The position numbers and the translations under genes are program-made. Shown here piece by piece: positions 6,722 through 12,892 of a DNA stretch of 13,671 nucleotides. The DNA is from Candidatus Saccharibacteria bacterium UBA6575 (lineage in GTDB: Bacteria; Patescibacteriota; Saccharimonadia; Saccharimonadales; Saccharimonadaceae). Position 1 is the stretch's first letter. Every line of letters starts with the position of its first letter. The stretch is taken from NCBI GenBank assembly GCA_002434005.1, contig DJJF01000039.1, forward strand, positions 343 to 14,013, written 5' to 3'. The notes beneath the pieces are model-generated. The model made no database searches, was not told the origin of the DNA, and saw nothing but the letters and a program-made list of their open reading frames with translations.

Positions 6722-7645
6722 CTATAACTCCAGCTCCGCGAGCTTGTCCTTTACCTCGTCGAGTGCCTTAGAACCAAAGCCCTTTAGCTCACGAAGATCT
6801 TGCTCGGTAAGTGTTACTAAGTCGTGGACAGTTCGGATATCGTTGTTAACCAGTGCGTTCGCCGTACGAGCGCTGAGATTCAGCTCTTCGATAGAAGTAT
6901 TGAGCTCATTGGCTTCATCTTCGCTTCCTTGACCAAGTGCTGGTGCAGCTTCAACAGTAGTGCTGCCTGCAAGCGCGGTGTACTGGTTTACCAAAATAGC
7001 AGCTGCTTCTTCAAATGCTTCTTTTGGAGTGACCGTACCGTCGGTGTCTACAGTCAGGCGCAGCTTATCAAGATTAGTCTCTTGACCTACACGAGTAGGG
7101 TCAACTTTGTAACGTACACGAAGAACTGGGCTAAAGACAGCATCGAGGGCGATCATATCGCTGTGAACACGTGCACTTGAAGACTCTTCGATAGTTCGGT
7201 ATCCACGACCAGCTTCGACTACAAGGTCGATAACGATCGACTTCTTTGGGTCGTCGATAGTTGCGATTACTTGGTCCGGGTTAGCGATTTCAACATCAGC
7301 AGTTAGCTTGATGTCGCTAGCTGTAATTGGACCAGCACCCTTCTTTTCGAGACGTAGTTCAACAGGCTCGTCACCGTGAACCAGTACCTTGACGTTCTTA
7401 AGGTTCAGCATGATGTCTACGACATCTTCTTTAATACCTGGAACAGTGGTAAATTCATGTGTTGCACCTTCAATACGGAATGCAACGATTGCCCCACCGC
7501 GAATGCTTGAAAGCAGAACACGGCGGATGCTGTTACCGAGCGTATTGCCGTAACCAGCGTGGAGTGGTTCGATATCGAACGTCGCGCTGACAGAAGAGTG
7601 CTCATCGATACCAGCCAGTGCAGGATTTGAGATAGCTTTTGACAT
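6722..7645 (-). CDS. rpoA: RNA polymerase alpha subunit
   Basis: This encodes 307 residues, slightly shorter than usual (about 315-330). The N-terminal domain (about 1-230) has the assembly segments GNTLGNSIRRVLLSS and VPGIKEDVVDIMLNLK, which drive dimerisation and bind beta and beta'. A linker leads to the C-terminal domain (about 245-307), with the helix-hairpin-helix run LKGFGSKALDEVKDKL that contacts UP elements and activators. The ATG has a strong AGGAGA upstream. It is in the usual place after rpsD. Confidence 0.97.
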   Translation of the reverse strand: MSKAISNPALAGIDEHSSVSATFDIEPLHAGYGNTLGNSIRRVLLSSIRGGAIVAFRIEGATHEFTTVPGIKEDVVDIMLNLKNVKVLVHGDEPVELRLEKKGAGPITASDIKLTADVEIANPDQVIATIDDPKKSIVIDLVVEAGRGYRTIEESSSARVHSDMIALDAVFSPVLRVRYKVDPTRVGQETNLDKLRLTVDTDGTVTPKEAFEEAAAILVNQYTALAGSTTVEAAPALGQGSEDEANELNTSIEELNLSARTANALVNNDIRTVHDLVTLTEQDLRELKGFGSKALDEVKDKLAELEL

Positions 7646-7661
7646 AGTTGTTCTCCTATTA

Positions 7662-8279
7662 TTAGCGCGAGTAGTACTCGACGATTAATTGTTCATTGAT
7701 ATCAGCCTCAGCCTCTTCGCGCTTCGGCAGTCCGGTAATTTCAATCTTCAGCTTCTTCGTGTCGCTCTTCATCCAGCTTAGTGGTCCCTGGATAGAGTTC
7801 GCTACAACATCATCGATTGCCGTAAAGTAGCCACTCTTAGCGCTCTTTGGGCGAACCGTAATGACGTCGCCAGCCTTGACACGAATTGAAGGAATATCGA
7901 CGCGGCGGCCGTTCAGCTCAAAGTGACCGTGGCCAACTAGCTGACGAGCTGCGCGGCGGCTGGTCGCAAGTCCTGAACGATATACTGCATTGTCGAGACG
8001 AAGTTCGAGTAGTTGCAGTAGGTTTTCGCCGGAAAGACCTTCACGTCGAGAAGCCTCTTTCATGAGCTTCGCGAATTGCTTTTCAAGCAAACCGTACAAA
8101 CGACGAACCTTCTGCTTTTCACGCAGCTGGATCTGGTACAGGCTTGGCTTAGATTGGCGGCCACCTGAATGCTGACCTGGAATTCCAGGCTTCTTTAAAA
8201 GGATCTTGTGAGCCTTCGGGTGAAGGGCGTAACCTTCACGGCGCGATTGCTTCACGATAGGTGATGTATCTCGTGCCAT
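7662..8279 (-). CDS. rpsD: 30S ribosomal protein S4 (zinc-free form)
   Basis: This encodes 205 residues with no cysteines in the N-terminal region, so it is the C-minus form that needs no zinc. The central RLDNAVYRSGLATSRRAARQ is the S4-fold RNA-binding core, followed by the S4 domain VGHGHFELNGRRVDIPS. S4 nucleates assembly of the 16S 5' domain. It is 3 bases from rpsK. Confidence 0.97.
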   Translation of the reverse strand: MARDTSPIVKQSRREGYALHPKAHKILLKKPGIPGQHSGGRQSKPSLYQIQLREKQKVRRLYGLLEKQFAKLMKEASRREGLSGENLLQLLELRLDNAVYRSGLATSRRAARQLVGHGHFELNGRRVDIPSIRVKAGDVITVRPKSAKSGYFTAIDDVVANSIQGPLSWMKSDTKKLKIEITGLPKREEAEADINEQLIVEYYSR

Positions 8280-8282
8280 ATA

Positions 8283-8687
8283 CTAGACCCTTCGTGCCTT
8301 TCGTGGACGTGGGCCACCATGTGGAACACCAGTGACGTCCTTAATGCTATCTACTTGAATGTCGTATGAACCGAGTGCGCGAATTGCAGCATCGCGGCCT
8401 AGACCGACACCTTTTACGAATACATCGACTGCTTTCATGCCGTGGAGACTCTGAACGAGTTCAGCAGCTTTTTCAGCTGCCACCTGAGAAGCGTACGCGG
8501 TACCCTTTTTAGAGCCACGGAATCCACAGGCACCAGCACTTGAAGCACATAGTACTGCGCCCTTCTTGTCAGTGAATGTGATGATCGTGTTGTTAAATGA
8601 TGCCTGAACGTGCATCTGACCAGCAGGAACGCTACGGCGTTGTTTCTTGCGCGCACCGGTAGCTGGCTTAGTAGTTGATTCTGCCAT
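8283..8687 (-). CDS. rpsK: 30S ribosomal protein S11
   Basis: This encodes 134 residues of the S11 family. It has VQASFNNTIITFTDKKG in the first third and the conserved C-terminal DVTGVPHGGPRPRKARRV tail. S11 sits on the platform of the 30S subunit near the Shine-Dalgarno helix. AAAGGA before the ATG is a good ribosome binding site. Confidence 0.97.
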   Translation of the reverse strand: MAESTTKPATGARKKQRRSVPAGQMHVQASFNNTIITFTDKKGAVLCASSAGACGFRGSKKGTAYASQVAAEKAAELVQSLHGMKAVDVFVKGVGLGRDAAIRALGSYDIQVDSIKDVTGVPHGGPRPRKARRV

Positions 8688-8702
8688 CTATCTCGTTCCT
8701 TT

Positions 8703-9089
8703 CTACGTCTTAGACGCTGCCTTCTTTTGCGTTCCACCAACGGCGATTGCCTTACCCTTACGAGTTCGTGCGTTCGTTCGAGTACGCTGACCGTTTACCG
8801 GTAAACCAGCCTTGTGGCGAAGTCCGCGGTACGCGTTGACATCTTTTAGTCGCTTAATATTATTTGTTACGAGACGTTGGAGATCACCTTCGGTCATATA
8901 ATCTTGGTCGATTATACTTCGAAGCTTCTGTTCTTCAGCCTCGGTGAGATCTTTCACCCGAGTGGTCGGCTCAATCTTTGCCGCCGCAAGGATGTCTCGT
9001 GAGTGCTTGGGGCCGATGCCGTAAATATACGTCAGCGCCACGTGCACTTGCTTCTCAGAAGGGATGGTTACCCCAGAGATTCGAGCCAT
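8703..9089 (-). CDS. rpsM: 30S ribosomal protein S13
   Basis: This encodes 128 residues of S13. It has the helix-two-turn-helix start ARISGVTIPSEKQVHVALTYI, the YRGLRHKAGLPVNGQRT segment, and a basic tail TRTNARTRKGKAIAVGG. S13 forms bridge B1 to the large subunit and touches P-site tRNA. It begins 2 bases after rpmJ ends. Confidence 0.97.
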   Translation of the reverse strand: MARISGVTIPSEKQVHVALTYIYGIGPKHSRDILAAAKIEPTTRVKDLTEAEEQKLRSIIDQDYMTEGDLQRLVTNNIKRLKDVNAYRGLRHKAGLPVNGQRTRTNARTRKGKAIAVGGTQKKAASKT

Positions 9090-9091
9090 GC

Positions 9092-9208
9092 TTAACCCTG
9101 CCTTTGCTTATTCTTAGGTTTCTTCTTGTTGATAACACGAAGTCGGCCCTTACGGCGGACTAATTGGTCATCTGGACTGATTTTTTTAACGCTCGCACGA
9201 ACTTTCAT
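9092..9208 (-). CDS. rpmJ: 50S ribosomal protein L36 (zinc-free form)
   Basis: This encodes 38 residues: MKVRASVKKI, then SPDDQLVRRKGRLRVI, then a basic tail ending KNKQRQG. The start and end match L36 exactly in style. The CxxC...C...H zinc ribbon of the standard form is absent: Ser, Pro and Asp stand where the first two cysteines would be. The position between infA and rpsM is the canonical one. A clear Shine-Dalgarno at normal spacing is lacking; AGGAAAGGA lies about 15 bases before the ATG. Confidence 0.95.
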   Translation of the reverse strand: MKVRASVKKISPDDQLVRRKGRLRVINKKKPKNKQRQG

Positions 9209-9255
9209 GAGCTACCAGAAAAATCCTTTCCTAAGTTAATGATTAATATTTCAAA

Positions 9256-9501
9256 CTACGCAGCGTGTGCTGGTCGTTCGTCTCGCAGGCGGAAGCTGAT
9301 TCGTCCCTTCGTAAGGTCGTAAGGGGTCATCTCAACTTCTACCTTATCGCCTGGCACTAAGCGGATGTAGTGCTTTCGCATCTTGCCGCTAATGTGAGCG
9401 ATAATACTATGGCCATTCTCAAGTTCTACCTTGAATTGGGTATTAGGCAGTGCTTCCACCACCGTTCCCTGCATCTTGATAACTTCCTTTTGACCAGCCA
9501 T
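9256..9501 (-). CDS. infA: Translation initiation factor IF-1
   Basis: This encodes 81 residues with the S1/OB fold: IKMQGTVVEALPNTQFKVELENG, then KMRKHYIRLVPGDKVEVEMTPYDL and GRISFR. IF-1 blocks the A site during initiation. It is about 9 residues longer than the E. coli protein at the C-terminus (RDERPAHAA). It is the first gene of the infA-rpsI operon, and no Shine-Dalgarno is seen before the ATG. Confidence 0.97.
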   Translation of the reverse strand: MAGQKEVIKMQGTVVEALPNTQFKVELENGHSIIAHISGKMRKHYIRLVPGDKVEVEMTPYDLTKGRISFRLRDERPAHAA

Positions 9502-9516
9502 AAATACTGATTATGA

Positions 9517-9545
9517 ATTATACGCTATTAAGGGGTGGAAGTAAA
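9517..9545 (-). promoter_or_regulatory. infA proximal promoter (short leader)
   Basis: On the minus strand TTTACT (9540-9545), 17 bases, then TATAAT (9517-9522). Transcription would start about 9 bases before the ATG, giving a near-leaderless mRNA. It is one of two candidate promoters for the operon. Confidence 0.65.
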
Positions 9546-9605
9546 GCATTTTATAAGAGTATTTCACTCGGCTACCCGCCGCTGAAACAGAAATCTAATA
9601 CGTTC

Positions 9606-9633
9606 ATTATATATTTCTCAGGCTACGCGTCAA
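9606..9633 (-). promoter_or_regulatory. infA distal promoter (about 100-base leader)
   Basis: On the minus strand TTGACG (9628-9633), 16 bases, then TATAAT (9606-9611). It would give a leader of about 100 bases that contains small hairpins (for example GAGT-GAAAT-ACTC and CGGC-GGGTA-GCCG). This promoter is back to back with that of the 9722 gene; the two -35 boxes are 11 bases apart. Confidence 0.72.
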
Positions 9634-9644
9634 GTAAGCAAATA

Positions 9645-9673
9645 TTGACTTTATTAGATAAGAATGCTATAAT
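9645..9673 (+). promoter_or_regulatory. Promoter of cassette 3
   Basis: TTGACT (9645-9650), exactly 17 bases, then TATAAT (9668-9673), preceded by TGC so the -10 is also extended. A second candidate -10 inside GTTATAGT (9677-9684) lies just downstream. The expected start near 9680 gives a leader of about 40 bases. Confidence 0.85.
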
Positions 9674-9721
9674 TTAGTTATAGTCCTTACTGGGCTTGTC
9701 CCGATAGAAAGGTGCAAAACT

Positions 9722-9940
9722 GTGTTGATCGACCTGAACGGTCTCAAGAAGAAGACCCCCGATGAGGTTGCCGCGATGAACCGCGAAGACCTCAAGCAGA
9801 CGATCGAAGACCTCCGGCACATCCCGAGCGTTCAGCGCCACCTGCCGGGCGTCAAGCAGTTCGATGTCTACACGCTGAAGCCCAAGTCGCACAGCGAGCT
9901 GGTCCAGATCGTGCTGGACATCAGGGAAGCAGCCGCCTAG
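9722..9940 (+). CDS. Small hypothetical protein (accessory cassette 3)
   Basis: This encodes 72 residues from a GTG start, with AAAGG 9 bases upstream; a TTG three bases later is an alternative. The protein is mostly helical and charged. Residues about 12-36 form an amphipathic segment (TPDEVAAMNREDLKQTIEDL), followed by HIPSVQRHLPGVKQFDVY and a second helix of about 57-72. There is no cysteine, signal peptide or membrane segment. I recognise no family. By hand count G or C fills the third position of 63 of 72 codons, against 17 of 38 in nearby rpmJ, strongly suggesting foreign origin or special selection. It runs opposite to all neighbouring core genes and has its own promoter and structured 3' end. 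Confidence 0.78.
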   Translation: MLIDLNGLKKKTPDEVAAMNREDLKQTIEDLRHIPSVQRHLPGVKQFDVYTLKPKSHSELVQIVLDIREAAA

Positions 9941-9953
9941 GCGTCTCCCACCA

Positions 9954-10038
9954 CCTGCCGCCGGCAGGATGAAAAGGTCGTTCGAAGGATATATCTTTCG
10001 ACACTTGAGCCTTCATCCTTCGGCGGCCTTTCATTTGT
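9954..10038 (+). terminator. Elaborate structured 3' end / terminator of cassette 3
   Basis: GCCGCC (9957-9962) plus AGGATGAA (9966-9973) pair with TTCATCCT (10012-10019) plus GGCGGC (10022-10027), giving a 6 + 8 bp helix. The helix encloses a second hairpin, TCGAAGGA (9982-9989) with TCTTTCGA (9994-10001). CCTTTCATTTG follows. A mutually exclusive small hairpin, CCTGCC-GCC-GGCAGG (9954-9968), uses the same left strand. It works as a terminator at least; the two alternative folds leave room for a switch. Confidence 0.72.
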
Positions 10039-10041
10039 CTA

Positions 10042-10581
10042 GAAAAAGTAAATCGGGCGGGGCGCATGTTCAGCGCCCCGCCCTTGTTGCTCTAGAAATT
10101 AGCTTCCCAACCATGCTGGACCGGCGGGTGAGACTTTGACGGGTATGCGTGTGTGGCTCTAGAGCTGCCTGAGCACGCGTCACATTTCTTCACGAGGTCA
10201 TCCATTCAACCATCCGGCTTCGCTACACAAACTGCATATGTAGCGGTGATAGAGAACTCTTCGGGTTACTTCCAGCTTAGCAACCCATATCGCTATCACA
10301 TACCTTCAGTTGCCAGCGCTCCTATCGAACCTCTGCTCGTTGTACCTGCTGGACTTCCGGCTATCAACTTTGTGGATCCGCCGTTCGTCATAGACTACTC
10401 TTCGTTCGCCATTCTAAATCTGGCAGTGTCCTTACCTTGAGGACTGGATCCACCGGCTAGCTTAGGGCCCATGCACTGCGTTCGTATCATCTACTCTTCA
10501 TTCGTGCGGGACTTCGGTGGCGGCGGCGTGTTCGGTGCCTCTTGCCCATTCCGCGTTCCTCTCAAGTACTGAGGCTACGCA
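10042..10581 (-). ncRNA. Large structured noncoding RNA, family not recognised
   Basis: This is about 540 bases with no credible ORF, bounded by an extended -10 and a strong terminator. Helices seen by hand (minus-strand RNA, plus coordinates): a 5' hairpin with GCGT/ACGC and CCTC/GAGG (about 10553-10580); CCCGCAC (10504-10510) with GTGC and GGG (10468-10476); GTGGATCC (10446-10453) with GGATCCAC (10372-10379), enclosing GTCCT/AGGAC and GCCA/TGGC hairpins; CCAGC/GCTGG (10348-10352 with 10313-10317); GTGATAG/CTATCAC (10293-10299 with 10246-10252), enclosing an 8-bp stem GGGTTGCT/AGTAACCC; CGCTACA/TGTAGCG (10239-10245 with 10221-10227), abutting it; GCGTG/CACGC (10174-10178 with 10147-10151). 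One pair in the 8-bp stem is G-U only on the minus strand, and unpaired parts are A-rich on that strand, supporting minus orientation. It does not carry the conserved regions of RNase P RNA, tmRNA, SRP RNA or group I/II introns. The overall style resembles ornate large RNAs such as ROOL, GOLLD or OLE, but I cannot claim membership. Confidence 0.75.
10055..10083 (-). terminator. Strong GC terminator ending the noncoding RNA
   Basis: GGGCGGGGCGC (10055-10065) and GCGCCCCGCCC (10073-10083) form a perfect 11-bp stem with a 7-base loop. On the minus strand it is followed by GATTTACTTTTTC. On the plus strand TTGTTGCTCT follows, so it may also stop read-through from the 9722 gene. Confidence 0.85.
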
Positions 10582-10587
10582 CAATAT

Positions 10588-10596
10588 ACTATAACA
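10588..10596 (-). promoter_or_regulatory. Extended -10 promoter of the noncoding RNA
   Basis: TGTTATAGT on the minus strand is a TGn-extended -10 (TATAGT at 10588-10593). It abuts the sortase stop codon (10597-10599). The -35 region inside the sortase gene is poor (GGGCGA at 17-base spacing), so use relies on the extended -10. Processing from a sortase transcript is an alternative. Confidence 0.55.
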
Positions 10597-11280
10597 CTAT
10601 CTCTTAAGTGTCGCCCGAACAAGCACACGACGATCGAATACCTTTTGCTTTGGAATCCATTTACCGCTACACGTAATTAAGCTAAGTCCTTCTTTCGATG
10701 GATCGACAGAATACATCATTTCTTTCATGCCCGTTTTGTTCACCCAATCAAGCGGCATGTCCCGCACGTCGTGTACCTCGTAGGTGAACTTTTTTCCGTC
10801 ACCGCGCTCAATAGATATCTCATCACCTTGCTTCAGAGTATTCAGCCGCGCAAATATACCGTCTTTTGTAACGCCGCCATTATGTCCATTTATTACAATC
10901 GCGCCAACTCCAGAGCCAGGCTTTGCACTTTTTGAATACCAACCCGTGTCGTTAATGTTTTTCGGTGTATCGAGCATATTATTAGGCGTTACGCCGACTT
11001 GGAGCACACGAGACTCATACAGGCCGATCGTAGGTATTCGTATGAATCGTGGGTTCGTTGGCTCAACTGTATATGCATTTACTTGCTGCTTTGAGATTTT
11101 TTCTTCGCTCAAGGAATCGTCGGCCGCTGCAACTGGCAACGGTAGTGGCGAAAGCTCACCCGTGTTATACCACCTGACGCCGTAATATATGTACACGATA
11201 ATTGCAGCGGTTAAAAAGAATAAGAACGTCCACCTGGCAATATGCAGGTTGCGCTTCCTAGCAATATGTAATCCGGACAT
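10597..11280 (-). CDS. Sortase (class E/F-like transpeptidase), membrane-anchored
   Basis: This encodes 227 residues. A basic start, then a membrane anchor at about 17-34, a Pro-rich/Ser-rich linker, and a sortase beta-barrel from about 75 to the end. The catalytic His is in INGHNGG (His133), the Cys in SLITCSG (Cys204, of TLXTC type), and the Arg in DRRVLVRA (Arg217 or 218). Sortases cleave a sorting motif on exported proteins and join them to the cell wall or into pilin polymers; no substrate gene is visible here. The ATG has GAGGGG 8 bases upstream. It follows secY by 89 bases. Confidence 0.92.
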   Translation of the reverse strand: MSGLHIARKRNLHIARWTFLFFLTAAIIVYIYYGVRWYNTGELSPLPLPVAAADDSLSEEKISKQQVNAYTVEPTNPRFIRIPTIGLYESRVLQVGVTPNNMLDTPKNINDTGWYSKSAKPGSGVGAIVINGHNGGVTKDGIFARLNTLKQGDEISIERGDGKKFTYEVHDVRDMPLDWVNKTGMKEMMYSVDPSKEGLSLITCSGKWIPKQKVFDRRVLVRATLKR

Positions 11281-11320
11281 GTTTATTTCCCCTCGTTTGA
11301 CCCTAGATTACCATAAGAAC

Positions 11321-11344
11321 AATGCGCCGGCAACCCGACGCATT
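11321..11344 (-). terminator. Hairpin between secY and the sortase gene
   Basis: On the minus strand AATGCG-T-CGG, loop GTTG, CCG-G-CGCATT form a 9-bp stem with one mismatch, followed by GTTCTTAT. The tail is only moderately U-rich, so this is a partial terminator at best and sortase may still be read from secY. Confidence 0.6.
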
Positions 11345-11369
11345 CGCATACGTTCATGAAGCTATATGA

Positions 11370-12785
11370 CTATTTGTAGTCGTCGTACGTGACCATGAGG
11401 GCACGTGAATTGACTTGTCGCAGTGATTCAAGCGCCACAGATACAACAATCAGAATTCCTGTTCCGCCTACAGCCAAATTGCTGTTCTGAACACCTGCAA
11501 ACTGATACAGGAGATATTCAGCCGCGAATGGCAGCACGGCGATAAAACCTAGTACAAGTGATCCGAATAGGATTAGTCGATTCATAGTCATAGATAGATA
11601 CTTCTCGGTCTGCTCACCTGGGCGAACTCCTTCGATGAAGCCGCCTTGCTTCTGAAGGTTCTCGGCGATCTCGCTCGAGTTGAACACGATACCCGTATAG
11701 AAGTATGTAAACGCAATAACCAGCAGGAAGTACAACGACGGGTAGATAAACGCCTGTAGAGTTTGGCCGGTAAATTCACCAGGATTTGGTGTTTGGAACC
11801 ACGTCACAAGGTTAGTACCCACTTCGACAAAGTCAGCATTACCAGTTGCTTTCAGAACCTGGCCGATAAAGGCCGGAAGGCTCAGGAATGCCACCGCGAA
11901 GATGACGGGGATTACACCAGCGGCAATAAGCTTCATTGGTAGGATGCTTTTTACGCCACCGTAGCTAGAGTTACCCTGCACGCGCTTTGCATAGTTTATC
12001 GTAACAACTCGCTGCGCTTCATTGATTTTAACGAGCAGATACAGCACCATGAGCGACGCAAATGCAATGGCGAGTGTGACCCAGAATGCCAATGGGTTGA
12101 TCGGCAAAGTAAACCAGTTGAACACATGGAAACTACCGCTTGATGTGTCAAACAGCGATGATCCAACGGTCTGCAAGGTTGCAGGAAGTTGGCTCACGAT
12201 ACCCGCAAAGATCAAGAGGGATAGACCGTTACCCACGCCTTGTTCGGTCATGATCTCGCCGAGCCACATCAGAAGCATCGAGCCAGCAGTCATTGCACCG
12301 ACAGCTACGATCCATTCAATTAACGTGGTGTCCCCAAGACCACTTGTGGTGTTACCAGCAAGCACCGACTGCCTGAGGATATAGATAAACGCAATTGATT
12401 GAATGACCGCGAGAGGCAGACTCACGATACGAGTCCACTGCTGAATCTTACGACGGCCCGACTCACCATCCTTATGTAGCTCTTCAAGCTTTGGAATGGC
12501 CTTAGTGAGAAGCTGTGTGATGATACTGGCTGTAATGAACGGGCTTAGGCCCACCAGTACGATTGAGAAGCTAGCCAGTGCACCACCTGATAGGAGATTC
12601 AGGAAACCACCGAAGTCCGAGCCAGATACCACGCTATTGATGACTTCTTTAAGTTCAGTAGGTTCTGCAAGCGGCACAGGAATGTGTGCGAGCAGCCTAT
12701 ATACAACTACAAGACCTAATACAATTAATAGACGTTTGCGCATATCGCCGTTCTTGAACGACTTGAGAATAGTTTTCCAATTCAT
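11370..12785 (-). CDS. secY: Protein translocase subunit SecY
   Basis: This encodes 471 residues with the ten hydrophobic segments of the SecYEG channel. Early markers include RLLIVLGLVVVYRLLAHIPVP (TM1) and LSPFITASIITQLLTKAIPKL, a SecY signature. The later loop VVTINYAKRVQGNSSYGGV and the C-terminal half with GIVFNSSEIAENLQKQGGFIEGVRPG also fit the family. It forms the pore for secretion and membrane insertion, here for the sortase and the small secreted protein. The usual downstream adk and map genes are not between secY and infA. A TATAAT 12 bases before the ATG suggests its own, near-leaderless promoter. Confidence 0.96.
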   Translation of the reverse strand: MNWKTILKSFKNGDMRKRLLIVLGLVVVYRLLAHIPVPLAEPTELKEVINSVVSGSDFGGFLNLLSGGALASFSIVLVGLSPFITASIITQLLTKAIPKLEELHKDGESGRRKIQQWTRIVSLPLAVIQSIAFIYILRQSVLAGNTTSGLGDTTLIEWIVAVGAMTAGSMLLMWLGEIMTEQGVGNGLSLLIFAGIVSQLPATLQTVGSSLFDTSSGSFHVFNWFTLPINPLAFWVTLAIAFASLMVLYLLVKINEAQRVVTINYAKRVQGNSSYGGVKSILPMKLIAAGVIPVIFAVAFLSLPAFIGQVLKATGNADFVEVGTNLVTWFQTPNPGEFTGQTLQAFIYPSLYFLLVIAFTYFYTGIVFNSSEIAENLQKQGGFIEGVRPGEQTEKYLSMTMNRLILFGSLVLGFIAVLPFAAEYLLYQFAGVQNSNLAVGGTGILIVVSVALESLRQVNSRALMVTYDDYK

Positions 12786-12796
12786 AAACTGATTCG

Positions 12797-12802
12797 ATTA
12801 TA
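12797..12802 (-). promoter_or_regulatory. secY -10 box (near-leaderless)
   Basis: TATAAT on the minus strand, with a start expected about 5 bases before the secY ATG. No convincing -35 is found at 16-18 bases. It would allow secY to be expressed although the cassette at 12893 and a strong terminator separate it from rplO. Confidence 0.55.
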
Positions 12803-12828
12803 CTACAAACGCTATACATAGTACCTGT

Positions 12829-12857
12829 TTGTAATTATTGAAAAATATTGTTATAGT
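12829..12857 (+). promoter_or_regulatory. Promoter of cassette 4
   Basis: TTGTAA (12829-12834), 17 bases, then TATAGT (12852-12857) inside the octamer GTTATAGT. It diverges from the secY -10 box. The leader of about 30 bases contains GGAGAG, 6 bases before the ATG. Confidence 0.68.
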
Positions 12858-12892
12858 TCTTTCGTCCTAATCGAGTGATCGGAGAGACGCAC

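Noticed and set aside
10153..10440. 95-codon open frame on the plus strand within the noncoding RNA region
   Set aside because: It starts with a non-ATG codon with no Shine-Dalgarno, its translation has no family character, and the stretch is full of perfect RNA helices that explain the sequence better.
10042..10581. RNase P RNA or tmRNA as identity of the structured RNA
   Set aside because: The 5' GAGGAA is suggestive, but the GAAAGUCC continuation, ACAGAA and other conserved regions of RNase P RNA are absent. There is no tRNA-like end or tag frame for tmRNA.
10597..11280. A sortase substrate among the small genes
   Set aside because: None of the four accessory proteins has an LPXTG-like motif plus C-terminal membrane segment and basic tail.
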